Source of the DNA: a virus
DNA: 26,021 nt
Strand: one strand, 5' to 3'
Virus record (IMG/VR): IMGVR_UViG_3300039412_000058
Coordinates: 1-26,021 of that record
Shown here: positions 13,557 to 20,101 of the stretch, piece by piece
Position numbering within the stretch: the first letter of the stretch is position 1
Layout of the letters: each line of letters begins with the position of its first letter
The notes under the pieces: generated by a model
Databases searched by the model: none
What the model was told of the DNA's origin: nothing
The model's input: only the letters and a program-made list of their open reading frames with translations
Program-made: the position numbers and the translations under genes

Positions 13557-14252
13557 ATGAAAAAGATAAACATGACTATGAATACAATAAAAAAGAAAAG
13601 AATTGGGAATAATAAGCCATTGCGGACTGCTCCATATCCATCAAAAGATTTAACAGGCAAAAGAATTAATAAATTATTAGTTCTTAAATTTGAAGAATAC
13701 AAACCAAATTGTGTTGGTGTAAGAAATTGTTATTATAGATGTAAGTGTGACTGTGGGAATGAGGTTGTTGTTTCACAACAAGAATTAAATCATGGACGAA
13801 AATCTTGTGGTTGTTCTTTAGATTATTTTAGAAAAAATATTTTACCTAAAAATGCTAAAGAAAAATTTTCATTGGCATATGGAGAATCGTCATTTAATGC
13901 TTTATATAATGGGTATGTGGATAGATGTAAAAGAAAAAATAGAGAATTTGGATTAACAAGAGAAGAATTTAAAGAAATAACTAGCAAAAATTGTTTTTTT
14001 TGTGGTATAAAACCTTTACAAATATTTTCAAAAGGAAAGAAACATAAAAATGGTCATTATTTCCACAATGGAATTGATAGAATAGATAGTTTAAAGGGTT
14101 ATATAAAAGAAAATGTGTTACCTTGTTGTGAGATTTGTAATAAAGCTAAAAGAAATTTAAGTTTAGAAGAATTTTTAAAGTGGATAGATAGATTAATAAA
14201 TTTCAGAAAAAATAAAGACGATGAACAGTCACGTTCCACAAGAAATTATTAA
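13557..14252 (+). CDS. HNH homing endonuclease
   Basis: A 231-residue protein starting at the ATG at 13557 (a GTG at 13542 also fits). It has the DLTGKRINKLLVL and YRCKCDCGN ... SCGC module that precedes many phage HNH domains, then a zinc-bound HNH core: CFFCG (146-150), NGIDRIDSLKGY (171-182), ENVLPCCEICN (185-195) with a second Cys pair. Inserted between thyX and a small gene whose start it overlaps by 32 nt. DNA is strongly AT-rich. Confidence 0.85.
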   Translation: MKKINMTMNTIKKKRIGNNKPLRTAPYPSKDLTGKRINKLLVLKFEEYKPNCVGVRNCYYRCKCDCGNEVVVSQQELNHGRKSCGCSLDYFRKNILPKNAKEKFSLAYGESSFNALYNGYVDRCKRKNREFGLTREEFKEITSKNCFFCGIKPLQIFSKGKKHKNGHYFHNGIDRIDSLKGYIKENVLPCCEICNKAKRNLSLEEFLKWIDRLINFRKNKDDEQSRSTRNY

Positions 14253-14442
14253 TAAGTATCCAACATATGAGTTTAGAGGACAATCCTTTAATTTGTCTGA
14301 TGGGAAACATTATATAAGAGCTAGACATAAGACATTGGAACGGATATTCTTTTACTGTTTTGAGGAAGATTTTTTCTGGATGGACAGGGAAGATTTCATG
14401 CCACAACGATATGGCTTGACTTTCTATAAATGTTTGATATGA
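14221..14442 (+). CDS. Hypothetical protein
   Basis: A 73-residue protein of unknown family, rich in aromatic residues (FFYCFEEDFFWMDREDF). The start lies inside the HNH gene and the 3' coding sequence contains the complete promoter for the next gene (-35 at 14416-14421). The start is uncertain. Confidence 0.6.
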   Translation: MNSHVPQEIINKYPTYEFRGQSFNLSDGKHYIRARHKTLERIFFYCFEEDFFWMDREDFMPQRYGLTFYKCLI

Positions 14443-14443
14443 T
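14416..14443 (+). promoter_or_regulatory. Promoter of the PTH2-like gene, leaderless start
   Basis: TTGACT (14416-14421), 16-nt spacer, TATGAT (14438-14443), 6 nt, ATG at 14450. The promoter is embedded in the end of the upstream gene. Confidence 0.75.
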
Positions 14444-14449
14444 TTGATT

Positions 14450-14911
14450 ATGAGTAACGAAAATTTGTATTTGTATATTTTAATACGAACGGATTTAGGG
14501 AGTATGTCCGTAGGGAGGGCAGCGGCTCAGGCCTCCCACGCGTCAAATGCCTTCATCCACAAGTTCGGCGATAATGCTGACGTTAAGCTTTGGCAGGCCC
14601 AGACCCCTCAAGGTTTCGGCACCGCCATCGTCCTTTCCGCCAATTTGTTTGATATTGCTGAAACCTTGGACGAATGTAAGAATTCTGGTTTTGAAGTGTA
14701 TGACACTGTGGTTGACCCTGACTACGTTGTGCCGATTTCATCTGAACTCGTTCCGTTCTTGAACAAAGACGATAAGAGAATTACCGTTGAACAGTCGGCC
14801 ACAGACCCTAACAAGTCTTTCATCCACCGTTCAGAAGTTACTTGTGCCTATGTTTTTGGTGACAAGGAAAAGTTGGCACCGATTCTTTCAAGATTTCCTC
14901 TCTACTCGTAG
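14450..14911 (+). CDS. Peptidyl-tRNA hydrolase 2 (PTH2)-like protein
   Basis: A 153-residue protein of the PTH2 (Bit1) fold, whose members release peptides from drop-off peptidyl-tRNA. Visible elements: LYILIRTDLG strand, SVGRAAAQASHASNAF (20-35; the family has GKxAAQxxHA), FGTAIVLS (56-63), DTVVDPDYVVP (85-95) and TCAYVFG (131-137). The catalytic-region Lys of the family is Arg here (R23) and the D-A-G-x-T segment is altered, so activity is likely but not certain. The ATG at 14450 is exactly at the predicted transcription start. With EF-Ts and tRNAs it fits phage support of translation. Confidence 0.75.
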   Translation: MSNENLYLYILIRTDLGSMSVGRAAAQASHASNAFIHKFGDNADVKLWQAQTPQGFGTAIVLSANLFDIAETLDECKNSGFEVYDTVVDPDYVVPISSELVPFLNKDDKRITVEQSATDPNKSFIHRSEVTCAYVFGDKEKLAPILSRFPLYS

Positions 14912-14955
14912 AAGCCGAAACTTGAGATTGAAATAAAAGGAAAAAAGTTCAAGAT

Positions 14956-15024
14956 ATGAAAAAAATTTCTGTGTTCCTATTTCAATTTGGTGAACATAGG
15001 AAAGTAGAAGGAGAACTAATATGA
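14956..15024 (+). CDS. Possible very small ORF
   Basis: A 22-residue ORF (MKKISVFLFQFGEHRKVEGELI) whose stop overlaps the next ATG (ATGA). AAAGGAAAAAAG lies upstream. It could be a short leader peptide; the only support is the coupling and the spacing. Confidence 0.3.
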   Translation: MKKISVFLFQFGEHRKVEGELI

Positions 15025-15122
15025 TGTATAAATTTTTCTTATGGTTGTCAGAAATCTTGTTCGATGCGAGTCAAGACCGACTTTCCAATCCACGGTTGTA
15101 TAAAAACAATCGTGGCGACTAA
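15021..15122 (+). CDS. Possible small protein
   Basis: A 33-residue ORF starting MMYKFFLWLSEILFD, preceded by AAGGAG at good distance, the strongest Shine-Dalgarno match in the window. The N-terminus is amphipathic or hydrophobic. A hairpin (15090-15115, 10 pairs with one G-T, loop ATAAAA) lies inside its end but is not followed by T, so it is not a standard terminator. Nothing else is seen in 14912-15168. Confidence 0.45.
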   Translation: MMYKFFLWLSEILFDASQDRLSNPRLYKNNRGD

Positions 15123-15168
15123 ACACATTATACCACTGTCTCAAAACAAGACAAGATAAAACGGACGC

Positions 15169-15196
15169 TTGACTTCACATAGTCATCTGATACAAT
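15169..15196 (+). promoter_or_regulatory. Promoter of the DNA ligase gene, leaderless start
   Basis: TTGACT (15169-15174), 16-nt spacer, TACAAT (15191-15196), 6 nt, ATG at 15203. Confidence 0.78.
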
Positions 15197-15202
15197 GTTT
15201 AT

Positions 15203-16363
15203 ATGAGCGATTTTTTCGATATCCCTAAACGAACGGCGAATAAAAAGGTCTGGCCAACACTTTATAGTCGAGATACTACAGGAAATATAAGAGAATGGTT
15301 CCTTGAACAGGAAGAAAATAAATACCGAACGAACTCCGGCGTCCAAGGTGGTCAATTTGTAGTGTCCGAATGGACGGCTGCTGAAGGTAAGAATGAGGGT
15401 AAGAAGAATGAGACGACTTCTACTGCACAGGCAATCAAGGAAATTCAATCCAAATATAAAAAACAACTTGAATCTGGATATTTTGATGATGTGTCAAAGG
15501 TTGATGATTTCCAATACTTTCAACCAATGTTGGCTCATAAGTGGTTAGACCACAAAGATAAGGTAGATTTTTCTAAAGGCGTTTGGATTAGTCCGAAATT
15601 GGATGGCCTTCGTTGTGTTTTCACAAAATTTGGAGCATTTTCGAGAAACGGGAAAAAATTTGTTTCATTTCCTCACATTGAGAGAGAATTAAAACCTCTA
15701 TTTGATAAAGACCCAAATCTTGTTTTGGATGGTGAAATATATACCCATCTTCTAAAAGAGGATTTTGATAAAATTATTTCGTTGGCAAAGAAAACCAAAC
15801 CAACCAATGATGATATTGTTGAGAGTGAAAAACATCTTCAATATTGGATTTTTGATTATCCGTCTTGTTCTGGAGATTTTGATAATAGATATAATTCTTT
15901 AAAGAAATTAATTCTTGAAAATTTTCGTGATAACAAATGGATTCGGTTGTGTATTCATAAACTTATTCATAGTGAAGCCGAGTTGGAAACTGCTCTTGGA
16001 GAATGGTTACAACACGGATTTGAGGGGGCAATGCTAAATTTGAGAGATGGAATGTATTTGAATAAACGTTCGACTAATCTTCTTAAATACAAACTGTTTC
16101 AAGACATCGAGGCAACAGTAACCAACATTACAGAAGGTGTTGGGAATCGGTCAGGGATGTTCGGTTATGCTACTCTTAAACTTTCAAACGGAAAAACGTT
16201 TGATTCAAATGCCCGAGGCAATGAAGAACAGTATAAAAGAATTTTGAAAAATAAATCTGATTATATTGGGAAATCTGCTACAATTCGGTTCCAGAATTAT
16301 ACTCCAGATGGAATTCCTCGTTTTCCTGTTATCGTTCAATGGGCACGAGAGGATTGTGAATAA
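15203..16363 (+). CDS. ATP-dependent DNA ligase
   Basis: A 386-residue covalent nucleotidyltransferase. Residues about 15-60 (KVWPTLYSRDTTGNIREW ... GGQFVVSEW) resemble a WGR domain, which binds nucleic acid in some bacterial and phage ligases. The catalytic core has motif I PKLDGLR with K132, motif III LDGEIY (175-180), motif IV EGAML and motif V LLKYKLF, followed by an OB-fold domain in the last ~90 residues. It seals nicks in DNA during replication, repair or recombination. Leaderless start; the 3' end is overlapped by the remnant of a convergent endonuclease gene. Confidence 0.92.
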   Translation: MSDFFDIPKRTANKKVWPTLYSRDTTGNIREWFLEQEENKYRTNSGVQGGQFVVSEWTAAEGKNEGKKNETTSTAQAIKEIQSKYKKQLESGYFDDVSKVDDFQYFQPMLAHKWLDHKDKVDFSKGVWISPKLDGLRCVFTKFGAFSRNGKKFVSFPHIERELKPLFDKDPNLVLDGEIYTHLLKEDFDKIISLAKKTKPTNDDIVESEKHLQYWIFDYPSCSGDFDNRYNSLKKLILENFRDNKWIRLCIHKLIHSEAELETALGEWLQHGFEGAMLNLRDGMYLNKRSTNLLKYKLFQDIEATVTNITEGVGNRSGMFGYATLKLSNGKTFDSNARGNEEQYKRILKNKSDYIGKSATIRFQNYTPDGIPRFPVIVQWAREDCE

Positions 16364-16487
16364 TCCAATTTTTATAAGATTTTTTGAATCCGTTAGTTAA
16401 ACGATTTACTTTGGATTGATTTAATTTAAATTTTGTATAAAATTCATGTTGAGTTCCTCTGAATGATTTATGTGTTATATGATAAAC
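16329..16487 (-). pseudogene. Remnant of a GIY-YIG endonuclease C-terminus
   Basis: The minus strand between the DNA ligase and the next gene reads openly as KSFRGTQHEFYTKFKLN..., ending SYKNWII. It aligns with the C-terminal NUMOD1-like segment of the intact endonuclease at 17270-17995 (TFTGTQFDFRKKYNL ... STKGWVLI): shared F-x-GTQ-x2-F-x2-K, the L-x2-S-x-V spacing and the final Ser/Trp pattern. The reading begins after a TGA and has no start or nuclease domain, so only the last ~45 residues of a former element remain. Like the intact copies it runs into the 3' end of the convergent gene (ligase). Confidence 0.75.
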
Positions 16488-16721
16488 TCAAGAGTAGTAA
16501 CAGAACTACACGGCAATTTGCCGGAAAACTTCGATACTTTGAAGAATAAAATCTTCTATCGTGAAGTATATTCTGAATTCGGAACTTATGTTTGGATTCC
16601 AAAATCTTCCATTATGGAATGTCAAGACCCTGACGTATTGATTTTACCGGCATATTTATCATTACATTCAGCCTTTGAAAAACATCCTGAATTCGATTCG
16701 ATTACTTTATCAAATACATGA
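16470..16721 (+). CDS. Hypothetical protein
   Basis: An 83-residue protein of unknown family (start at 16470, or 16479 for MINSRVVTEL). It contains FYREVYSEFGTYVWIPKSSI and a hydrophobic LILPAYLSL. Its 5' end lies at the edge of the endonuclease remnant, and no consensus promoter is seen, so the start region may have been reshaped when the element decayed. An ATGA junction links it to the next gene. Confidence 0.65.
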   Translation: MCYMINSRVVTELHGNLPENFDTLKNKIFYREVYSEFGTYVWIPKSSIMECQDPDVLILPAYLSLHSAFEKHPEFDSITLSNT

Positions 16722-16885
16722 CCGACCAACGATTTGAGGAATTGAAGGCCCATTATCTTTCAAAAAAGGACAAGTCAGAAAAAATACTGATGTATGAATT
16801 CTTAAATCATGTGAAACATGAAGCTAGGATGAATGTCAGAGAACGTCGTCGTGGAGACACCGAAACAAAACACCAACCTGTATGA
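16718..16885 (+). CDS. Small charged protein
   Basis: A 55-residue ORF (MTDQRFEELKAHYLSKK...) exactly filling the space between two genes with ATGA overlaps at both ends, which is strong evidence that it is real. It is helical and highly charged with an RERRRGD segment. No family recognised. Confidence 0.7.
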   Translation: MTDQRFEELKAHYLSKKDKSEKILMYEFLNHVKHEARMNVRERRRGDTETKHQPV

Positions 16886-17283
16886 GAGGAAAATTTATCT
16901 TTGAGGCAATTCAAGAAGGTGAAGACGAATCACTTCGTCAAATCTACTTCAATCCTCCTTTGGTGATTGAGTATAGTATTTACGATAAAATTGACAAAGA
17001 AACCGGCAAGGAAAATTATCCAGAAGATTCTGATTTGATGGGGTTTTTTACATTCGACTTCGGTATGATGGGCGAATGTTCATTGGATTCTAAAAATAAT
17101 TTTTTATCTCATGGGTATGAAGGACTTACAAAAGAATCTCCTGTGGAAGATGTTTTGATGAAATCTATTATGTTTGATTTATTTCATGCGTTTTTTCATA
17201 CTTCACAAGACCCTAACTATGGATTTTATCATCACGCTTTATATGCGTATTTGAAAGATAGAACGATTCTTAAAGGCGATTAG
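16882..17283 (+). CDS. Hypothetical protein
   Basis: A 133-residue acidic, aromatic protein, family unknown. It has a beta-like first half (GFFTFDFGMMGEC) and a C-terminal helix with clustered His and Phe (FHAFFHTSQDPNYGFYHHALYAYL). The 3' end overlaps the convergent GIY-YIG gene by 14 nt. Confidence 0.72.
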   Translation: MRGKFIFEAIQEGEDESLRQIYFNPPLVIEYSIYDKIDKETGKENYPEDSDLMGFFTFDFGMMGECSLDSKNNFLSHGYEGLTKESPVEDVLMKSIMFDLFHAFFHTSQDPNYGFYHHALYAYLKDRTILKGD

Positions 17284-17995
17284 TTTTAATTAACACCCAA
17301 CCTTTAGTGGATTTTGCCTTTTTTCTAACTAATTCACTTACACAAGATGGAAGTAGATTATATTTTTTACGAAAATCAAATTGAGTTCCTGTAAAGGTTT
17401 CTTTTGTTAATATATTTAAAAAATGATAAATGTTCCTATTGAATTTACTATTACCTTCACCACAGAATTTGGGCCTTTTGCCTGACATTTTCTTTTTACA
17501 TTCTTCCGTGTGATGTTTTCCATAAAATGCCGGCTTATGGTGTTTATAGTAGTTTTTCAAACTATTGACCATTTTTAATCTTGACGTTTCATTTTCACAT
17601 GGCGAACCGCATGTGTTGAATGTTAAATTATAACATAAATTTTTTCGGTTATTTTTAATTTCATCCAAATATTTTTGTTCTATTTCTAATAACTTTAATT
17701 TTTCGGGCTTATTGAAAATTACAAATTCAAAATTCTTCTCTCCATATTTGTTCCACGCATTTTGAAGATATGAATTTTTATGAACATTTCGATTTAATTC
17801 GCTTCTGTGTTCGTTCCATCGTCTATTGATGTTTTTAGAGCTTCCAATATAATACTTTCCATTAATTTTATTTATTATCTTGTAAATTCCGCTTACTTTT
17901 CCAATATCTTTCCATTCGTTTACGTTTGGCGATTTCTTGGTTACGATAGTAGTATCGTAGTTGACGTTTTCTTCGAGCTTCAAGTTGTTCTTCAT
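17270..17995 (-). CDS. GIY-YIG homing endonuclease (frame with uncertain start)
   Basis: The frame carries a GIY-YIG domain starting at about residue 34 (SGIYKIINKINGKYYIGSS, then R in NRRWNEHR), a NUMOD3-like region (FYGKHHTEECKKKMSGKRP) and a C-terminal NUMOD1-like segment (FTGTQFDFRKKYNL ... STKGWVLI). The 33 residues before the domain appear to be shadow reading of the conserved basic ORF at 17868-18023, and no start codon lies near the domain. As at 4459, production of the nuclease may involve a +1 shift or reinitiation. Convergent with the gene at 16882, overlapping by 14 nt. Confidence 0.8.
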   Translation of the reverse strand: MKNNLKLEENVNYDTTIVTKKSPNVNEWKDIGKVSGIYKIINKINGKYYIGSSKNINRRWNEHRSELNRNVHKNSYLQNAWNKYGEKNFEFVIFNKPEKLKLLEIEQKYLDEIKNNRKNLCYNLTFNTCGSPCENETSRLKMVNSLKNYYKHHKPAFYGKHHTEECKKKMSGKRPKFCGEGNSKFNRNIYHFLNILTKETFTGTQFDFRKKYNLLPSCVSELVRKKAKSTKGWVLIKTNRL

Positions 17996-18023
17996 CGGTT
18001 TTGTATATTAATCTTCTTCCCAT
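17868..18023 (-). CDS. Small basic protein overlapping a GIY-YIG gene in another frame
   Basis: A 51-residue ORF (MGRRLIYKTDEEQLEARR...) with the core RYYYRNQEIAKRKRMERY and the end KRNLQDNK. It is the counterpart of ORF 4494-4655: gapless alignment, the same offset to the GIY-YIG frame, and a stop at the same place inside the nuclease domain. The ATG directly follows ACTTATATGT, with no Shine-Dalgarno site. Either a separate DNA-binding peptide or the N-terminal module of the nuclease. Confidence 0.65.
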   Translation of the reverse strand: MGRRLIYKTDEEQLEARRKRQLRYYYRNQEIAKRKRMERYWKSKRNLQDNK

Positions 18024-18072
18024 ACATATAAGTAGAATCATAAAAGTAGAAACGTCAATTTATTTTTGTTGC

Positions 18073-18100
18073 TTGACTTTTATATTTGAAGTGATATTAT
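18073..18100 (+). promoter_or_regulatory. Promoter of the 18107 gene, leaderless start
   Basis: TTGACT (18073-18078), 16-nt spacer, TATTAT (18095-18100), 6 nt, ATG at 18107. Confidence 0.78.
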
Positions 18101-18106
18101 TGTAAT

Positions 18107-18433
18107 ATGAATGATGATAAACTCATATCGGAATCTGAACTAAAGGATTATTTTCCTGGTAAAAATTGTGGTTGTAATGCGTCTTGTCATTCTGAATGTT
18201 GTTGCTCGGATGTAGATTGGACATCAATAGAAGTCTATGATTTGAGATTGAAGGTGTTCAGACTAAAAGTTAAGACAATTAAGGCTGAAAACTATCTGTC
18301 TAAATTCCTTCGTCTTGTAAAGGAATTAAAAACTTTAGATGAAATGAATTTTGGCGATGAATCTTTATTGGAAACGTCTCATCCTGTTTCAAAAATTAAT
18401 GATTTGATAAATGAGATTGAAAAATCACATTAA
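18107..18433 (+). CDS. Cys-rich hypothetical protein
   Basis: A 108-residue protein. A Cys/His cluster at 21-33 (CGCNASCHSECCC) probably binds zinc; the rest is predicted helical (LRLKVFRLKVKTIKAENYL ... LINEIEK), possibly a coiled coil. No known family. The predicted transcript starts at its ATG. The next gene has its own promoter 40 nt further on. Confidence 0.75.
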   Translation: MNDDKLISESELKDYFPGKNCGCNASCHSECCCSDVDWTSIEVYDLRLKVFRLKVKTIKAENYLSKFLRLVKELKTLDEMNFGDESLLETSHPVSKINDLINEIEKSH

Positions 18434-18471
18434 AAATCTTTTCCGATTCTTCTATTTCAGTCGTCCTGCGC

Positions 18472-18500
18472 TTGACTTCTCACTTGGTCTATGTTACCAT
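18472..18500 (+). promoter_or_regulatory. Promoter of the DEDD exonuclease operon, leaderless start
   Basis: TTGACT (18472-18477), 17-nt spacer, TACCAT (18495-18500), 6 nt, ATG at 18507. Confidence 0.78.
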
Positions 18501-18506
18501 AGGCCT

Positions 18507-19088
18507 ATGTATTTATTTTTAGACAATGAAATGGGCGGACTTGAAAGGGAGAAACATTCTCTCTTGACAGTTTACCTAATGATGACCGATGACAACTACA
18601 ACGTCATTGTTGGCGAGCTTTACCTTTATTTGAAGCCGGACGACGGAACTTACAAAGTCTGTGGCGAAGCCATGGCGGTCAACAAAATCAATCTTTTGGA
18701 ACACGATAAGAAAGCCATCACCTACAAGGAAGGTGGCACAAAGTTATACAATTGGTTGAAATCTTTGACTGACAACGGAAAGGTTAAAGCCACTGTCGTT
18801 GGTCATGGAATTCATGGTGACGTTGATTGGATTGTCTATCACCTTATGAGTCGTGCTTCCTTTGAGAATTTCACTTCTTATAGAAAATTGGACACAAGTT
18901 CAACGTGTCAGTTCCTAAAGTCTGTGGGAATGTTCCCAGAGGATGTTAGCGGAAGTCTGGTATCGTTGGCGAAACACTTCAAGGTTGAAGTTGACGAGAA
19001 CGCTGCCCACGACGCCAAGTATGATACTCAACTGACGTTCAAGGTGTTCTTGGCTTTGAGAAAAATGTTTGTTGGAACTCCTATTTGA
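18507..19088 (+). CDS. DnaQ-like 3'-5' exonuclease (DEDDh)
   Basis: A 193-residue RNase-H-like exonuclease. Exo I is LFLDNEMGG (D6, E8), Exo II is in GHGIHGDVDWI and Exo III is AAHDAKYDTQ (H and D near 168-172), giving the DEDDh set. The length and single-domain layout fit free-standing trimming exonucleases acting on DNA or RNA 3' ends. The start is the ATG at 18507, at the predicted +1; a longer in-frame reading upstream runs through the promoter. It is the first gene of an operon with 19092 and the phosphoesterase at 19469. Confidence 0.87.
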   Translation: MYLFLDNEMGGLEREKHSLLTVYLMMTDDNYNVIVGELYLYLKPDDGTYKVCGEAMAVNKINLLEHDKKAITYKEGGTKLYNWLKSLTDNGKVKATVVGHGIHGDVDWIVYHLMSRASFENFTSYRKLDTSSTCQFLKSVGMFPEDVSGSLVSLAKHFKVEVDENAAHDAKYDTQLTFKVFLALRKMFVGTPI

Positions 19089-19091
19089 TTT

Positions 19092-19472
19092 ATGAAACTT
19101 ATTCGTTCAAAAGAATGGTATGAAGAAAGGATTGCCAAAGAAGGCGATTCTGAAATTGGTGCTGGGACACTTCAATCATTGCCTGATACAATCATCCGCA
19201 TGGATGATGGGGTATTATTTCTTTTGAATAAAGAGACGAACAAGTATCGTGCCCATTTGGGTATTCCACACTTGGACGACCCGAAGCACCTTCATAATGA
19301 ATACACCTATGAACGCTTGATGATTGACCCACGGAATAAGGGGTTATTCAAAGTCGCAGACGGAACGGAAGACCTTGAAGCCATAAGGCGGGCGTATCAA
19401 AAGAGTTTCTTGAAATCGCACCGTTACTGTGGTAACGATGACGATGAAGATTGTGGTAAGGGTAGAGAATGA
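19092..19472 (+). CDS. Hypothetical protein
   Basis: A 126-residue protein of unknown family with an acidic tail (GNDDDEDCGKGRE). The middle reads like a small domain with IIRMDDGVLFLLN and RAHLGIPHLDDPKHLH. It lies 3 nt after the exonuclease stop and overlaps the phosphoesterase gene by 4 nt. Confidence 0.72.
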   Translation: MKLIRSKEWYEERIAKEGDSEIGAGTLQSLPDTIIRMDDGVLFLLNKETNKYRAHLGIPHLDDPKHLHNEYTYERLMIDPRNKGLFKVADGTEDLEAIRRAYQKSFLKSHRYCGNDDDEDCGKGRE

Positions 19473-20101
19473 AGATTGAAGAAATACAAGTGACTCGGTT
19501 CCCATTAGTAATAATAACCGACAGTCATTGTCACGTCAAAAGAATCAGTGAGGTAAAGAGTCTTTATCCTCATTCTCAAATCATTTGTCTTGGCGACCTT
19601 GTGGATTTGTTTAGTGAAAAGGAAGCGTTCAACAAACACTCCATTAACTATTTCATTGAGAACAAGATTCCGGCTCTTGAAGGCAATCACGAAAGTTTTA
19701 TCAAGGCGTGTTACACCGGCGACAATTTTGTATTGAGTAATGTTTTGATTAATACACAAGCGATACCAGATTACCGACTTGATGAAAAGGTTCACGTCGA
19801 ATTTCTCTATTCATTACCGAGAGGATTTAAGTTGATTTTACCAAGTGGCGAGAACTACTTGTGTTTCCACATGAAACCTTCCGATTTGTGGTCTTTTGTA
19901 GAAAAAGATGACATAAATACAGAACAATTTATTTCAACATATCCTTTAGATAATAATACCGTCGGTGTTTTGCATGGTCATCTTCATAAAAATTTCGTTG
20001 TAGAGTATAAGAATAAAGTAAAACGTTATTCTATTGGGGCGTTAAAATACAACGAATATGCTTTACTTACAGAAACAGGAATCGAATTTAAAAAGATTTA
20101 A
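19469..20101 (+). CDS. Calcineurin-like metallophosphoesterase
   Basis: A 210-residue enzyme with all binuclear-metal motifs: TDSHCH (D18, H20), GDLVD (42-46), GNHE (72-75), FHMK near 133 and HGHLH near 170. The short length and GxH-type last motif fit Mre11/YfcE-like phosphodiesterases, possibly acting with the exonuclease encoded two genes upstream. ATGA overlap with the gene before. The last ~200 nt are more AT-rich than the start, next to a convergent HNH gene whose 3' end it overlaps by 14 nt. Confidence 0.88.
   Translation: MKIEEIQVTRFPLVIITDSHCHVKRISEVKSLYPHSQIICLGDLVDLFSEKEAFNKHSINYFIENKIPALEGNHESFIKACYTGDNFVLSNVLINTQAIPDYRLDEKVHVEFLYSLPRGFKLILPSGENYLCFHMKPSDLWSFVEKDDINTEQFISTYPLDNNTVGVLHGHLHKNFVVEYKNKVKRYSIGALKYNEYALLTETGIEFKKI

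Noticed and set aside
15090-15115. Intrinsic terminator
   Set aside because: A 10-pair hairpin is present, but no T tract follows on either strand and it lies within a small ORF.
15128-15466. Minus-strand frame covering the ligase promoter and 5' end
   Set aside because: It runs across a strong plus-strand promoter and the ligase N-terminus; hydrophobic content is an artefact of the antisense reading.
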